NCBI GenBank assembly: GCA_001600355.1
Contig: BCJU01000007.1
Span: 1 to 64,000, forward strand
Direction of reading: 5' to 3'
Length of the DNA: 64,000 nt
DNA from: Meira nashicola
Taxonomy: Eukaryota; Basidiomycota; Exobasidiomycetes; Exobasidiales; Brachybasidiaceae
Positions 50,425 through 60,480 of the stretch are shown here, piece after piece. The translations under genes were made by a program, and so were the position numbers. Below the pieces are notes generated by a model. The model saw only the letters and a program-made list of their open reading frames with translations, did no database searches and was not told the origin of the DNA. The number at the start of each line of letters is the position of its first letter. Position 1 is the first letter of the stretch.

Positions 50425-52171
50425 TCATCTTACCCAGCAAATTGCATCAGACCTATGCGTTCCTAGAAACGCCGGAACGATCTGGACGTGTGCTAGCATT
50501 CTACAAATACTCCAGCAAGCCAGCCAGGCAGCTGCACCTTGCGGTTCTATGCTATATGCACTGTACTTTCCGTCCGGATATGCGCCAAGTTTTGTGCATG
50601 TACGATCGTCTGTGTTTCTCTGGACTGTCTTCGTTGTGTCCGCATTGAATTGTGCTGTACTTGTGTTGTCAAATTTTCCGTCGTCGACATTCGGTACATC
50701 AGACAATGTGATGGGTGCTGTCATGTCAAATGGCGGCGGACTCGGAGCAGAATTTGCCATCTGAGGGCATTGTTTACCCTCATACTTGTCTAAGAAATGT
50801 GGAACCCATTCATGGGAACGTATGGCCATGATCTGAGCACGCAATCTGCCAGAATTAGGGCGGCCAAGTTTCTCGCTCCACCATTCGATGAATATGGAGA
50901 ATTAGAGAGAGAGAAGGAGGATATTAAAGGTTGGCGAGAATCGTTATGATTTAGTCGGAAGAAGGCAGAGGTGTTAAGCACATTGGAAAGAAGTACATAA
51001 CAAGACCGTGTCAACTCACTAAAATTCGCTGCAAATTAAATTAGTCAGACTTTCCAAAGCATCATCGCGACACTCCTTCGTATTACAAGGATGGCGCTTT
51101 TGCCCCCCAAGGTCACTTACGGCAGTAGCCTTGATACCGAGTGTATGATCCATTCCAAAACCAGTTTTTTGGAAAAAAGAGCAGAAGACTTCGTACGCTT
51201 GGGTTGCAAGATTCAAGTACGCTATGGCTACATCGTACGTGACGTATTGTTGATGCAAAAAACCGAGCGATAGAAAATCTCTGTCAGCACTGCAAAAGCC
51301 ACCGTGTTGAAGAATCATATACAGGTCAGAGGTTGACTGTATGCCATCCTCACTGATCCAAGATTGTCCCGTTTCCAGAAAAGCAGCCGCCAAGTCATAC
51401 AACGGATACCTTGATTTATAGAAGATAGGATGGAAATTTATTCAGCTAGTCGAAATCGCAATTTGGTGCGCGCTAGACTCACGTTCCCTTTAAATCGACG
51501 CGATTGGAGGCATCGATTGAGCAAAACGATAAACAATTTGATTGAGTGATGACAATATGCTGAAAAGAATGGGCACCGGTCGGTATCATTTTCACAATGT
51601 TAGATCATCAGCTAAGGTGATTTTCTCTCCTAACGATAATACTTACCAGCCTGACCCCGATCAGCCGAATGATGATGTCTTTTTGGTGAGTATGGCTGAG
51701 AAATATTTGGGCACCGTCCATGATCGCGATTGCCACAAGAAGTGAAGGTGCAATGCGAGCCAAAAGATTGTCATTGAGAGTTGCTGTAACATCATTATCT
51801 CCAGCTTGCTGCAGAAGGTTTCTCCTGACGAATTTTTGGCCATTTGGGATTTGCAACAGAGGTGAGCAGATTGTTGCCCAAGATGATTGCGTTGGCATTC
51901 CCGCTCTCCCATTTTCTTTTGTTCGGAATATGTCCTCCCACTTCAACTTAATCATTCGTAGCACTTCCTTCACATCCTCGTTACAAATGACAAGTGTCTT
52001 GTGAAGACGCGGAGAATTTTTTGGAAAGAAACAAAAAAGGTCGTGAGATAATACCCGCGTAAAGACGACGGCAGAAAAAAGACCGTACTGTTCTTCTGGA
52101 TGAGCACTTTGGCGGGCGCGTGCATTGAAATCTTTCATGGCAACTTTACCAACTTTAAATCCATTTTCCAT
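50425..52171 (-). CDS. multi-exon protein of unknown function
   Basis: Minus-strand coding blocks follow one another. The first runs from 52171 (MENGFKVGKVAMKDFNARAR) to a GTAAGT donor near 51656. A short exon at about 51561-51485 (HIVITQSNCLSFCS) follows. A TPR-like exon (TYPLYDLAAAFLETG, YDVAIAYLNLATQAYEVF) runs from about 51413 to 51020. A last block (WVPHFLDKYEGKQCPQMA, then a Pro/Thr-rich tail) ends at 50425. The first three join in frame; the last joint is uncertain. There is no signal peptide or catalytic motif, and I do not recognise the family. Confidence 0.45.
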
Positions 52172-53579
52172 CTTTGTTTGAGATGGGGGGTGGTGGAAAG
52201 GTGAATGCTTGCAAACATATTCCCAGTGCGATCAGACATCTACTTTTGTAGGAATTGCCACTGAGTCAAATACTCTTACGATCGCGTGTGATACATAAGC
52301 AAGTGATCCTCTTTAGAATTTCTCGCTTTGAGAATAGAAACTTAAATTCTGTCTCGAGAAAGAAATGATGTGGGGCCGATCTAATCGAAAAACGGCTGAG
52401 AAAGTAGCGAAAATCATTCGGAGTTTCTTGTCCGAGAACATTATAAGAGAAGCCGATACTCCCTTTTCATCGCAGAAACTGAAACACGGGCGCTGAAGTG
52501 GAGCAGGGGATAAAAGATAGTGCGCACAACAAGTGTATCAAGTAAATGACGGATCGATTGAGCGCCCAGTCAGTGCGTTGACGACTTGACTTGAAACTTA
52601 ATTTAATCAGCTATGCCAAAATCGTCGGACGTCGGGTGGAGCCGAAGACTACGTTTTCACCATATGCTTTCTGGTGAATTCGAAATTCGATGTCTTTACT
52701 CAACTTGCGTGAAGGTCTTTTGTGTAGATGAATAATACATGGTGCTCCATGTGTCTAGACGAGCTAGTTGGCGATTGAACATTGAAGTAGATATGTTCAC
52801 GAGACAATTATTGCCTTGCATTTGTGTTACGTCTATATATTCTGTATTTTCCTCGGAAAAAGATCTCATCTCACACAAGCATTGTAGGCTTTTTTAGAGT
52901 TTACAAGAAATTGACATATATCCTTTTGTCAGAGAAGAGGAATCACTCAATTCTTTGTGAACATAAAGCGCAAAGTTTTCAACTTCTCTTCTTCGTCAGA
53001 TGCGGAATTTCCAGGAAAGATCGGACTGAGCATTACCTCGTACAGCTTGCCATTAAAGGTCCTCGTTGTATGACAATTTTGTGACCCTTGGCCTGTAACC
53101 GTACGGACATGAAGTAAACTAGACCTTGGAGGTAATCTTTTCCCTGCATGAGATGTTTGGCTAAAGATAAGTTGTTTGTGGGTCGAATTCTGCTTGTGAA
53201 CATTACCGCACAGCCCAACCGCGCTTTCAAAGAACTCGAGTAAACAACGTTTACTGCCTTCAAAGTGTTTGCCTCCAATCAGTTTTAAGCTAGGTGAGAT
53301 TCAAGTTGCATTTGCCCCGGTGCTTTTGCAAAGGCTATTTACAAAGACGCGATACAAAGGTACGTACAGCACGAACGACCTCGTCCAGTATATTGTTCTT
53401 GGATACCTTATTTGTGGGCACTTTTCCTCACGTCCACATGCGGATTTGCACTTACTCACAGAAGTGGGAATGGAAGTTATACAAAGAAATTGCGATTGAA
53501 CTCCGTCACTCTATTGTACAAGGTGGCAGCAGAACAACAATACCTCGTTGGTGTTCGTTTGTAGATTCGGGTTACAACG
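52172..53579. other. intergenic stretch
   Basis: No recognisable gene. Its right end should carry the promoter of the Zn2Cys6 gene starting at 53580. Confidence 0.5.
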
Positions 53580-55760
53580 ATGAGTAAGCGTCACAAGAGG
53601 ACTTTGTCTCTTCTCTCTAGCGTGGATGACGATTTCAACAGCGACTCTCAAGAAGCTGAACGAAATGCTGCCCTCGAAGTTCAGGAGAAGACGTGCGCTG
53701 AATGTAAAAGGCGAAAGCAGAAGTGCGATCGAAAAAGACCTTGTGACCATTGCATCGCCCGAGGAATGCAAGAAAAGTGTAAGTCGAGCACTCGTGTAGA
53801 TCGATTTGAGTCTTTGACTGGTCGAGTAGCAAAGCTAGAGTCGCAGTGGGAGACGCTTCTGCCTTTTTTCGATCACCTTGAACAACAACGCACAACCTCA
53901 AGCCTCACGATTGGCGTACCCACTGCATCCAGCTCTTCTGGAACTTTTCCGACCGAACAGCCTATGTCCGCAAATCTAAGTCCACGCATGCGCACAGAGC
54001 AAGATACGCAAAAGGTACACAATGGGCTCGACCAACTCTTTCTGAGTAATGGAAAACAGGTGTTGCAGGATGCGGAAGATTACGCAGAGCACGGCGCCAG
54101 CAAGCCCTCTGTTCCGCAAAGCAATCATAACTTAGTTTCGTCCCTTTTGACGCTCGGTTGTTCAACATATTGTCTGCAAGGAATGATGGCAATCTTGCCA
54201 GATCGGAAGTTGGCTGATACATTGGTGAGCTATTTTTTCTCTAGGGTCAACCTTCTCCGCCATCCTATGCCTCATGACAAGATAATGCGATCCATACAAG
54301 ATTTCTGGCAAGGCAGCGTGTCATTCACTGTTGGCAATTTGAACGCATATGCACTGATCACTTCCATGTGCGCTCTTTCGCTGCTTTCAATTGATAACTC
54401 ATCCTTGCATGGACTGGATTCATCTTGTGATCTAATCGAAACTCACCGAGACGCACTTGCTAAACAACTTCATTACGCATCGAGGCATGCTCTGATGGTG
54501 AATTCAATGTCATCGAGTGAGTCAGTGGAGCATGTCATAGCTTGGGTACTTTGCTGCCGATTTCTGTTGCTGACCCATCGATACGGTGAAGGTTATACTT
54601 GCGCCGCGCGTATGGTGAAGAGTGCCTACCGGCTCAAGCTGCATCGCGATGGGGAAGACCATGTGAGGGCAACTGCATTTGGATTGAGGTCCGAGAGTCG
54701 AACACCAATGACAAGGCAAGAGGTAGAGGAACGACGTTTATTGTGGTCCGCCGTGTATCATTATGACAGGTGGATAAGCATGTCTACAGGCTTGCCGTTC
54801 ATTATTTTTGACCAACTCTGCACCACACAATGCCCCACAATCCAACTTGGTAGTGGAGCTTCCGATGATACTGCTCTGGATAGAGCACTCAGCGAATTAA
54901 CCCCAACACCGTACATGTACAGTATACATCGATTTAAACTGTCCGTTCTTTTGGGGCGTATCTTACTATTCCTGCGCGGAAATGATGACATTTGGACAGG
55001 CGAGCTTCGTTCCACCGCGAATGTCCTCGAAATTCTGACAGAATTAGACAACAGTTTGAGGACGATTGAAGAATCGCTGCCCTTCTACCTCGCTTGCAAA
55101 AAAGATGACGAAATTCATCCTATTGATTTTGTGGAGCTTGAGGTGGATAGAGATTTTCCATATCTCCCCGTTCATAGGTTCCTTTTAAACAGTGAAATTC
55201 TAGCGACTCGCGCTTCACTTTTCAGCGCATTCTTAATATCGCCCGCAGAGAATTTGAAGAAGCCTAGGCAGGTATGCAGGCACGCCGCGTTGAACGATCT
55301 GAACCTGCATCTAACATATCTCCGCAGTGAAACTGCGCTCACAGAGCGTGAGATTGCCGTTTACATTGGTTCACAGCAATTATTCAGATCGGCATTTCTT
55401 TGTGCTCTCGACCTCTTGCACTTTTGTAAAGAAGGCAGAGATGAGGAAGGGACCACTGTAGCAGATTCAGCGACAGCAAAGGTGCTCTCTGATTCAGTGC
55501 ACCGTGTGATTTCGCTCGAATCTGGTCGAAAGTGCTTGCTTGACCCAGAAGCAAGGCAAGTGATCAAGAACATTCTCGCCGAATGCCAACGCTACGACAC
55601 AAACGGAGATCTGGCAACGGGACAATCTTTTCCTTCCTTCGAAAGCTGGAGCATGCCAGATGCCAAAATTTTAATAGATGCATTTTTCAACGGCGAACAA
55701 TCGCAAGCAAAACTATATTCTGAGCTATTCGATCAGGTTTCGACGAATTTCACCGCATAG
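53580..55760 (+). CDS. Zn2Cys6 fungal transcription factor (726 aa)
   Basis: A single exon from ATG 53580 to TAG. The binuclear zinc cluster is CAECKRRKQKCDRKRPCDHC and a final Cys67 (Cys39, 42, 49, 55, 58, 67). It is followed by a likely dimerisation helix (VDRFESLTGRVAKLESQWETL). The middle (about 200-560) has the fungal-specific transcription factor domain, with RRLLWSAVYHYDRWISMSTGLPF as its most typical segment. It binds DNA in the nucleus as a homodimer, probably at CGG-type sites. The target genes are unknown. It sits directly upstream of the fluoride exporter gene, so local regulation of the ion-transport genes is possible but unproven. Confidence 0.92.
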   Translation: MSKRHKRTLSLLSSVDDDFNSDSQEAERNAALEVQEKTCAECKRRKQKCDRKRPCDHCIARGMQEKCKSSTRVDRFESLTGRVAKLESQWETLLPFFDHLEQQRTTSSLTIGVPTASSSSGTFPTEQPMSANLSPRMRTEQDTQKVHNGLDQLFLSNGKQVLQDAEDYAEHGASKPSVPQSNHNLVSSLLTLGCSTYCLQGMMAILPDRKLADTLVSYFFSRVNLLRHPMPHDKIMRSIQDFWQGSVSFTVGNLNAYALITSMCALSLLSIDNSSLHGLDSSCDLIETHRDALAKQLHYASRHALMVNSMSSSESVEHVIAWVLCCRFLLLTHRYGEGYTCAARMVKSAYRLKLHRDGEDHVRATAFGLRSESRTPMTRQEVEERRLLWSAVYHYDRWISMSTGLPFIIFDQLCTTQCPTIQLGSGASDDTALDRALSELTPTPYMYSIHRFKLSVLLGRILLFLRGNDDIWTGELRSTANVLEILTELDNSLRTIEESLPFYLACKKDDEIHPIDFVELEVDRDFPYLPVHRFLLNSEILATRASLFSAFLISPAENLKKPRQVCRHAALNDLNLHLTYLRSETALTEREIAVYIGSQQLFRSAFLCALDLLHFCKEGRDEEGTTVADSATAKVLSDSVHRVISLESGRKCLLDPEARQVIKNILAECQRYDTNGDLATGQSFPSFESWSMPDAKILIDAFFNGEQSQAKLYSELFDQVSTNFTA

Positions 55761-56395
55761 ACACTACGTGAATTTAACATTTTGCAGTACGACGGGTCAT
55801 GAACGAATGCTCAAAAGAAGCAGATGGGCAATGCACCCTTCATGCTGGTAATTTGCGTCAATGGCCCGATACCACCCACTATCGGAAGGGCAAGCACGCT
55901 GAATCTAGTGGCAGATTGATTTCTGTATCCTATCATAATTCTGAAACGGATCATGTTTGTACGATTACCCTGCTTTTCCTATGTCACCTGTCTCCGTTTG
56001 ATCAATTGAAATTTTTTATGTGCAAGAAAGATTTAACATTCTCCTGTACCACATGTGAAGTGCAGTATATCTACCACTAAGAATCGAGCCGATCGCCGGT
56101 AGCGCTGAAAATCTTCGAATATGTGTTCTCTACGAGTGACTAGCGAGCCTGGTAGGAAATGTTTTGCTTCCTGAGCCCTAGATAGCATGCAATCCAGCTT
56201 AACCGTCTTACAAGTATGCTTTTATTTGCGCACGTTCCGCGCGCAGGCAACCAATTCATAATAAGGGACTCATATGCGAGAAAATACACGCTATTATCCG
56301 TGCTTTACCAGAGGTGCTTAAACGTCTTAACTGCACGCACTTTTTTGATCCTGCCAACCTACAATCCCTTCTGCTTGCCTCTCATTCACATCGAC

Positions 56396-57751
56396 ATGAC
56401 GGAAGAAGAAGAAGAAGGGGTACAAATGGAACCATTTGAAACACCGTCTGAGTCCTTGATTGGCGATTGGACTGGGCCCGGTTACGACAGATCTCTCGAT
56501 CATAACCATCTTCCAATTGATGTTGATGGACAAAGTGGACGAGATGACCGAGATCAAACGGGAAATGAAGCAGATCTAGAACCAGGAAGACAACTAGAGC
56601 CCGCAGAAGAGGGCAAAGAAGCGTCGCAGTTGCACCAAAAACACTTCATCTTGCTAGCCGACGAGCCTCAGACTTCAGGGTTTCGATTGTTGCGTCACTT
56701 CAGTATTCTCGGTTTGTTAAGTTTTTCTTCCATATGGGGAGTGCTAGCAAGGGAAGGATTAATTGCACTGAATACGTACGATGGTATGAGTGTGAGCGCT
56801 ACCATTTGGCCGCAAGCTGTTGGTTGTCTCATTATCGGATATGTTGTGGCAAACAGGGTTCTGTTGGAGCGTTGGTATCCTCCCATCTATATTGCATTGG
56901 GAACAGGCTTTTGCGGTAGTCTGACCACGTTTTCCACATTCATCCTTCAAGTTTTTCAGGCATACAGCAATCAGATACATTTTAAACGACATGGTCTTCA
57001 AAATGTCATGGATGCCCTATCGCAGACCGCTTTAACATTCGGCATGTCACTTACTGCACTTGCTTTGGGGGGCGCCCTGAAAGAAGTTTTTCCACTTCAG
57101 TATCTTCTTCATCACTTTGAACGATTGACTGTACACAAAAGCATCTTGCGTCACCAAGATCGTCGTTTGACGGCGGAAGAAATGGGAAAAGTGATTGATG
57201 TAGATACGAGGCTTCCATACACAACCACTGCAGATGCATTCAATGCATCGATTGGATTCTTTTTTTGGATTGCGACTGCAGTACTTTGTGGCATGTATCC
57301 ACCATTCCGTCATGTCACGTACGCAGTGGTTATGGGGCCGCCTGGTACATTTCTACGTTGGTACCTTTCCAGGCTGAACTCCTCAAAATGGAGCAGGACA
57401 TTCCCGCATTGGCCTGTAGGAACGCTGACTGCAAATCTACTTGCAACACTTATATTATGCTTTGCTTTCATCGGTCAAAATTTCGGTCGCAATGATCATC
57501 TGAATGCACGGGGCTGGCACCCATCGTCTGAAGCTTGCAATGCTTTGCATGGAGTACAAGAAGGCTTTTGTGGATGTCTGTCCACCATCAGCACGTTTGC
57601 GGTCGAGCTGAGTAACATCAGACCGAGAAAATACGCGTTGGGTTATGCCGCAGGTTCGTACATTCTTGGAATTGTCGTGTGTGTGATTGTGATTGGTATA
57701 CCTTGGTGGACTATTGGAATGGAAGGCAGTTGTTCCGCAAGGTATACATGA
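56396..57751 (+). CDS. FEX1: fluoride export channel (FEX/CrcB family, ~451 aa)
   Basis: Start chosen at ATG 56396 (MTEEEEEGVQ), which gives the acidic N-terminal tail normal for the family; an in-frame extension upstream lacks coding character. Two CrcB domains follow in tandem, as in eukaryotic FEX proteins: the first ends in GTGFCGSLTTFSTF, the second in QEGFCGCLSTISTF. These repeated G-FCG-LTTFSTF motifs supply the phenylalanines and the sodium site of the fluoride pore. About nine membrane segments are visible, including a linking helix between the halves. The protein lets F- leave the cytoplasm across the plasma membrane. Length is normal and there are no introns. Confidence 0.93.
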   Translation: MTEEEEEGVQMEPFETPSESLIGDWTGPGYDRSLDHNHLPIDVDGQSGRDDRDQTGNEADLEPGRQLEPAEEGKEASQLHQKHFILLADEPQTSGFRLLRHFSILGLLSFSSIWGVLAREGLIALNTYDGMSVSATIWPQAVGCLIIGYVVANRVLLERWYPPIYIALGTGFCGSLTTFSTFILQVFQAYSNQIHFKRHGLQNVMDALSQTALTFGMSLTALALGGALKEVFPLQYLLHHFERLTVHKSILRHQDRRLTAEEMGKVIDVDTRLPYTTTADAFNASIGFFFWIATAVLCGMYPPFRHVTYAVVMGPPGTFLRWYLSRLNSSKWSRTFPHWPVGTLTANLLATLILCFAFIGQNFGRNDHLNARGWHPSSEACNALHGVQEGFCGCLSTISTFAVELSNIRPRKYALGYAAGSYILGIVVCVIVIGIPWWTIGMEGSCSARYT

Positions 57752-58440
57752 GGTTTGTAAGTTGACCTTGTCAATAAAAGTTCTAATTTAATGATCAGTG
57801 ATGTTTGTCAACAAGTCTCTTATATTGTAAAGTTCCCCGTTTCTTTATAACATTCAAAGTCTTGATAAAAGTTAAAGGACAGAAACATGCAATGCCAATG
57901 TTTTTGTTGATCTACTCCCACTGGAAAGAGGCGGTTTTTATTTTATGAGAAACAACAGTACAGGACGTGGGGACGATTTTCCCCGTTCCTGGATCCAATT
58001 GGCTTGTCTTACAGAGTTGAAAGGTAAACGTCGGTGCACGATCGCATCCATATCACAATGATTAAACATCACTGTCATGCAAACGACTGCTCAATGTCAG
58101 TCTCTCAGCGCCTTTCTCCCTTTCAAGATTAAGCAAATGCCAATCCTCGTGAATTACGGAGAGTAGGACACCGGTGAATTACGAAAATCTTACAGATATA
58201 CTTAGCAAAAATGAAGTGGAAGAAATGTATGATTTACACTTTTCTATTTCCTTCCGCATTCTTTAATCTCCTTCAGGAAAAGATGAGATTCATTTGAATC
58301 CTGCGCCACACTGGAGCTCAAATAAGCCGTCCAAATTTTTATTCTGGTGTGGATCTCGAAGATCATCTGAATACAAAGAGGGTTTCGTAGATGATAGAGA
58401 ACTTTTACTATAACTCAGTGAAAGGAAAATGCGATACTAT
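57752..58440. other. intergenic stretch between convergent genes
   Basis: No gene seen. It holds the 3' ends of the convergent fluoride-exporter and sulfite-transporter genes, so terminator signals for both are expected. AT-rich. Confidence 0.5.
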
Positions 58441-59949
58441 TCAATCATCGCGACATTCATATTGATATTTGCGTGCTGGTGCCACAAACTCTGGCGGCTC
58501 ACCTCCTTGCTCGGCTAGGCAGGGCGAAAAGAACAACTTTCCGGAAAGCGCTCCTATAAATGTTTTAATAGCAATGAATAGCCATAACGCCACTTCTACT
58601 AACGATAAGATTGTCCCCAAGATCCTAAATGCCCCGCTGTTAAGCTCTTTCCCAAGTTGCACAGTGGCAGTGCAGAAGACTCCGAGTGGAAATGTGAAGC
58701 CCCACCATCCAAGGTTGAACGTGAGCTTCGAGACCCAAAAAAGATCTACCAAAAAGCTAATTGCGATTACAAGCCACACCAAGCCTAATCCCCAAATCAC
58801 TAAAGCCACTGGGATTGATGCAGCATAGATTGCATCAGCGAACTGCATTGCATCTTCTCCGCTCTCACCAGCAACCAATGCTTGGCCAGATTTCCGAACG
58901 ATTCCTTTCAAAGCATATGAGATCTGTAGAATGCCAAAAGAGCCTTGACCGCAGGGACCAAGCGGCAGGAAGGCACTGACGATTACAGAAGCAGGTGGAA
59001 TCTTGAAAACCGCGAGGCGATGGAAATACAAAGCCATTAGGAGAATTGCAAGTGGAAAACCTGTTCCCCAGAGAATCCAAGAGACGACGAGGGTTAACCT
59101 TGCGTGAGCTGGTGGCAATACTTCAGCAACGATGCCTCCACTAGCAGCCGCCACAATCGTCGAGACGACTGGCAAAAACCAGACACCTGTCACCTTGTCC
59201 AGAGATTGCTCATGCCGCGTAAATTGAAGAAACGGCAAACCTATGCAGATCACAATCGAGAATGCGGCATCTATCCACCACAAAACCCACGTAAAGATTG
59301 CAAACTGCGGTCCCCACGCCGGAGATGCAGAAAGTGCACACATATTGACAATTGTGGCGAAACCCATCGCAAATGTACCAAGAAAAAGAGACTGAGTAGG
59401 ATGAAAAAGCATAGTAGGCCCCATGGTAGGCCACACTGTGTAGCGTGCTATGCTGATCGCACAGAAGAAAAGGAATAATAAGACATTCAGCCCAAAGATC
59501 ACATTGGAGATGATTCCAAGACCGCGGAATTGAAAAGGAAGCTGATGAAGCAATATGGAGGAAATCCCAGTTCCCATATTGACGCTAAACCAACTTGGAG
59601 TAAAATGAAGCGTGATACGTCGAAGTTCTTTGACCACTCGAACAGATCGAGGGAGTTGATCGCTCGGGTTATTCTTTTTTGAATCACGGTCTGCTTTTTT
59701 TTTATGCCCTTCCTTGTCAAGTTTGCAAGATACGTCGATAGCGATTCGTTCAGATGGGTGAGATGACGCGTGTTGACGCGTACTAACCTCATCACCAGGC
59801 CTTTCCTGGCCTTCTCGCCCGCTCCACTCGGGTGCCTTGATGTATTCTAACATGGTATCGTTGCGTGCCAGAGGTGTATGGAAGACGTCATACTCCCCCT
59901 CTGATTGTGGGCACTGCCGTTCCAAATCCTTGTTCCATGATTGTGGCAT
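58441..59949 (-). CDS. SSU1: SSU1-type sulfite efflux transporter (TDT family, ~502 aa)
   Basis: Start placed at ATG 59949 (MPQSWNKD); a longer in-frame start at 60018 is less likely. After a hydrophilic N-terminus of about 130 residues come ten hydrophobic segments of the tellurite-resistance/dicarboxylate transporter fold. Family motifs are clear: SVNMGTGISSILLHQLPFQF, FLGTFAMGFATIVNM and FLPLGPCGQGSFGILQ. These match fungal Ssu1, which exports sulfite across the plasma membrane. No introns, intact. It lies back to back with the TOK-type channel, with about 530 bp between starts. Sulfite is what persulfide dioxygenase (36.4 kb) would produce, so a joint role is conceivable. Confidence 0.92.
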   Translation of the reverse strand: MPQSWNKDLERQCPQSEGEYDVFHTPLARNDTMLEYIKAPEWSGREGQERPGDEVSTRQHASSHPSERIAIDVSCKLDKEGHKKKADRDSKKNNPSDQLPRSVRVVKELRRITLHFTPSWFSVNMGTGISSILLHQLPFQFRGLGIISNVIFGLNVLLFLFFCAISIARYTVWPTMGPTMLFHPTQSLFLGTFAMGFATIVNMCALSASPAWGPQFAIFTWVLWWIDAAFSIVICIGLPFLQFTRHEQSLDKVTGVWFLPVVSTIVAAASGGIVAEVLPPAHARLTLVVSWILWGTGFPLAILLMALYFHRLAVFKIPPASVIVSAFLPLGPCGQGSFGILQISYALKGIVRKSGQALVAGESGEDAMQFADAIYAASIPVALVIWGLGLVWLVIAISFLVDLFWVSKLTFNLGWWGFTFPLGVFCTATVQLGKELNSGAFRILGTILSLVEVALWLFIAIKTFIGALSGKLFFSPCLAEQGGEPPEFVAPARKYQYECRDD

Positions 59950-60181
59950 TTTATAATTCTTGTTCAAACATGGTTGATTGGGCCAGATGATTAACAGTGA
60001 TCTTGCGTTTATATACAATTCGGAAGAATGCCGAGGCTTTCTCTCCTCTCCCTAATTTTAACGCTTCGTGCGTGGCTTTCTCTTCGGAAGCATACTTCCG
60101 CATTCACTCCTCTGTAGGCCATGTGTGGAATTGGACCTGAGTGTTCTGGTTGTGCTCGTGTCGGGATTTTATGCCCGACAC

Positions 60182-60182
<1 letters not shown>

Positions 60183-60222
<40 letters not shown>
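60183..60222. repeat. (AC)20 microsatellite
   Basis: Twenty uninterrupted AC units in the intergenic space between the divergent sulfite-transporter and potassium-channel genes. It is likely length-polymorphic. Confidence 0.95.
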
Positions 60223-60223
<1 letters not shown>

Positions 60224-60480
60224 GTCAACGCATCATCATCTAAGCGGAAGACAGTTTTACAGATTCGCGCTAGTGGACTAGAGTCGCGCAGCGCATCTTG
60301 GCAATTGCTGCCAAAGACTCATTCAAGGATTGACTACCTTGTTTCGCGTGTTCGTGATGGCGTATAAACTTCGTGAGAATTGTGCAGACCATCGAGCTTC
60401 CCAGACTTCTTGTCTTTCTGATCACAAGACAAAAGCAAAGTCGACAGGTCAATTATCTTGGTAGCTAATTGAAATATACT

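Noticed and set aside
55799..56080. 93-codon ORF after the zinc-cluster gene
   Set aside because: No coding signature or family motif; it lies in the intergenic stretch before the fluoride exporter.
60068..60367. ORFs running through the AC microsatellite on both strands
   Set aside because: They are open only because the repeat lacks stops (Thr-His / Cys-Val runs).
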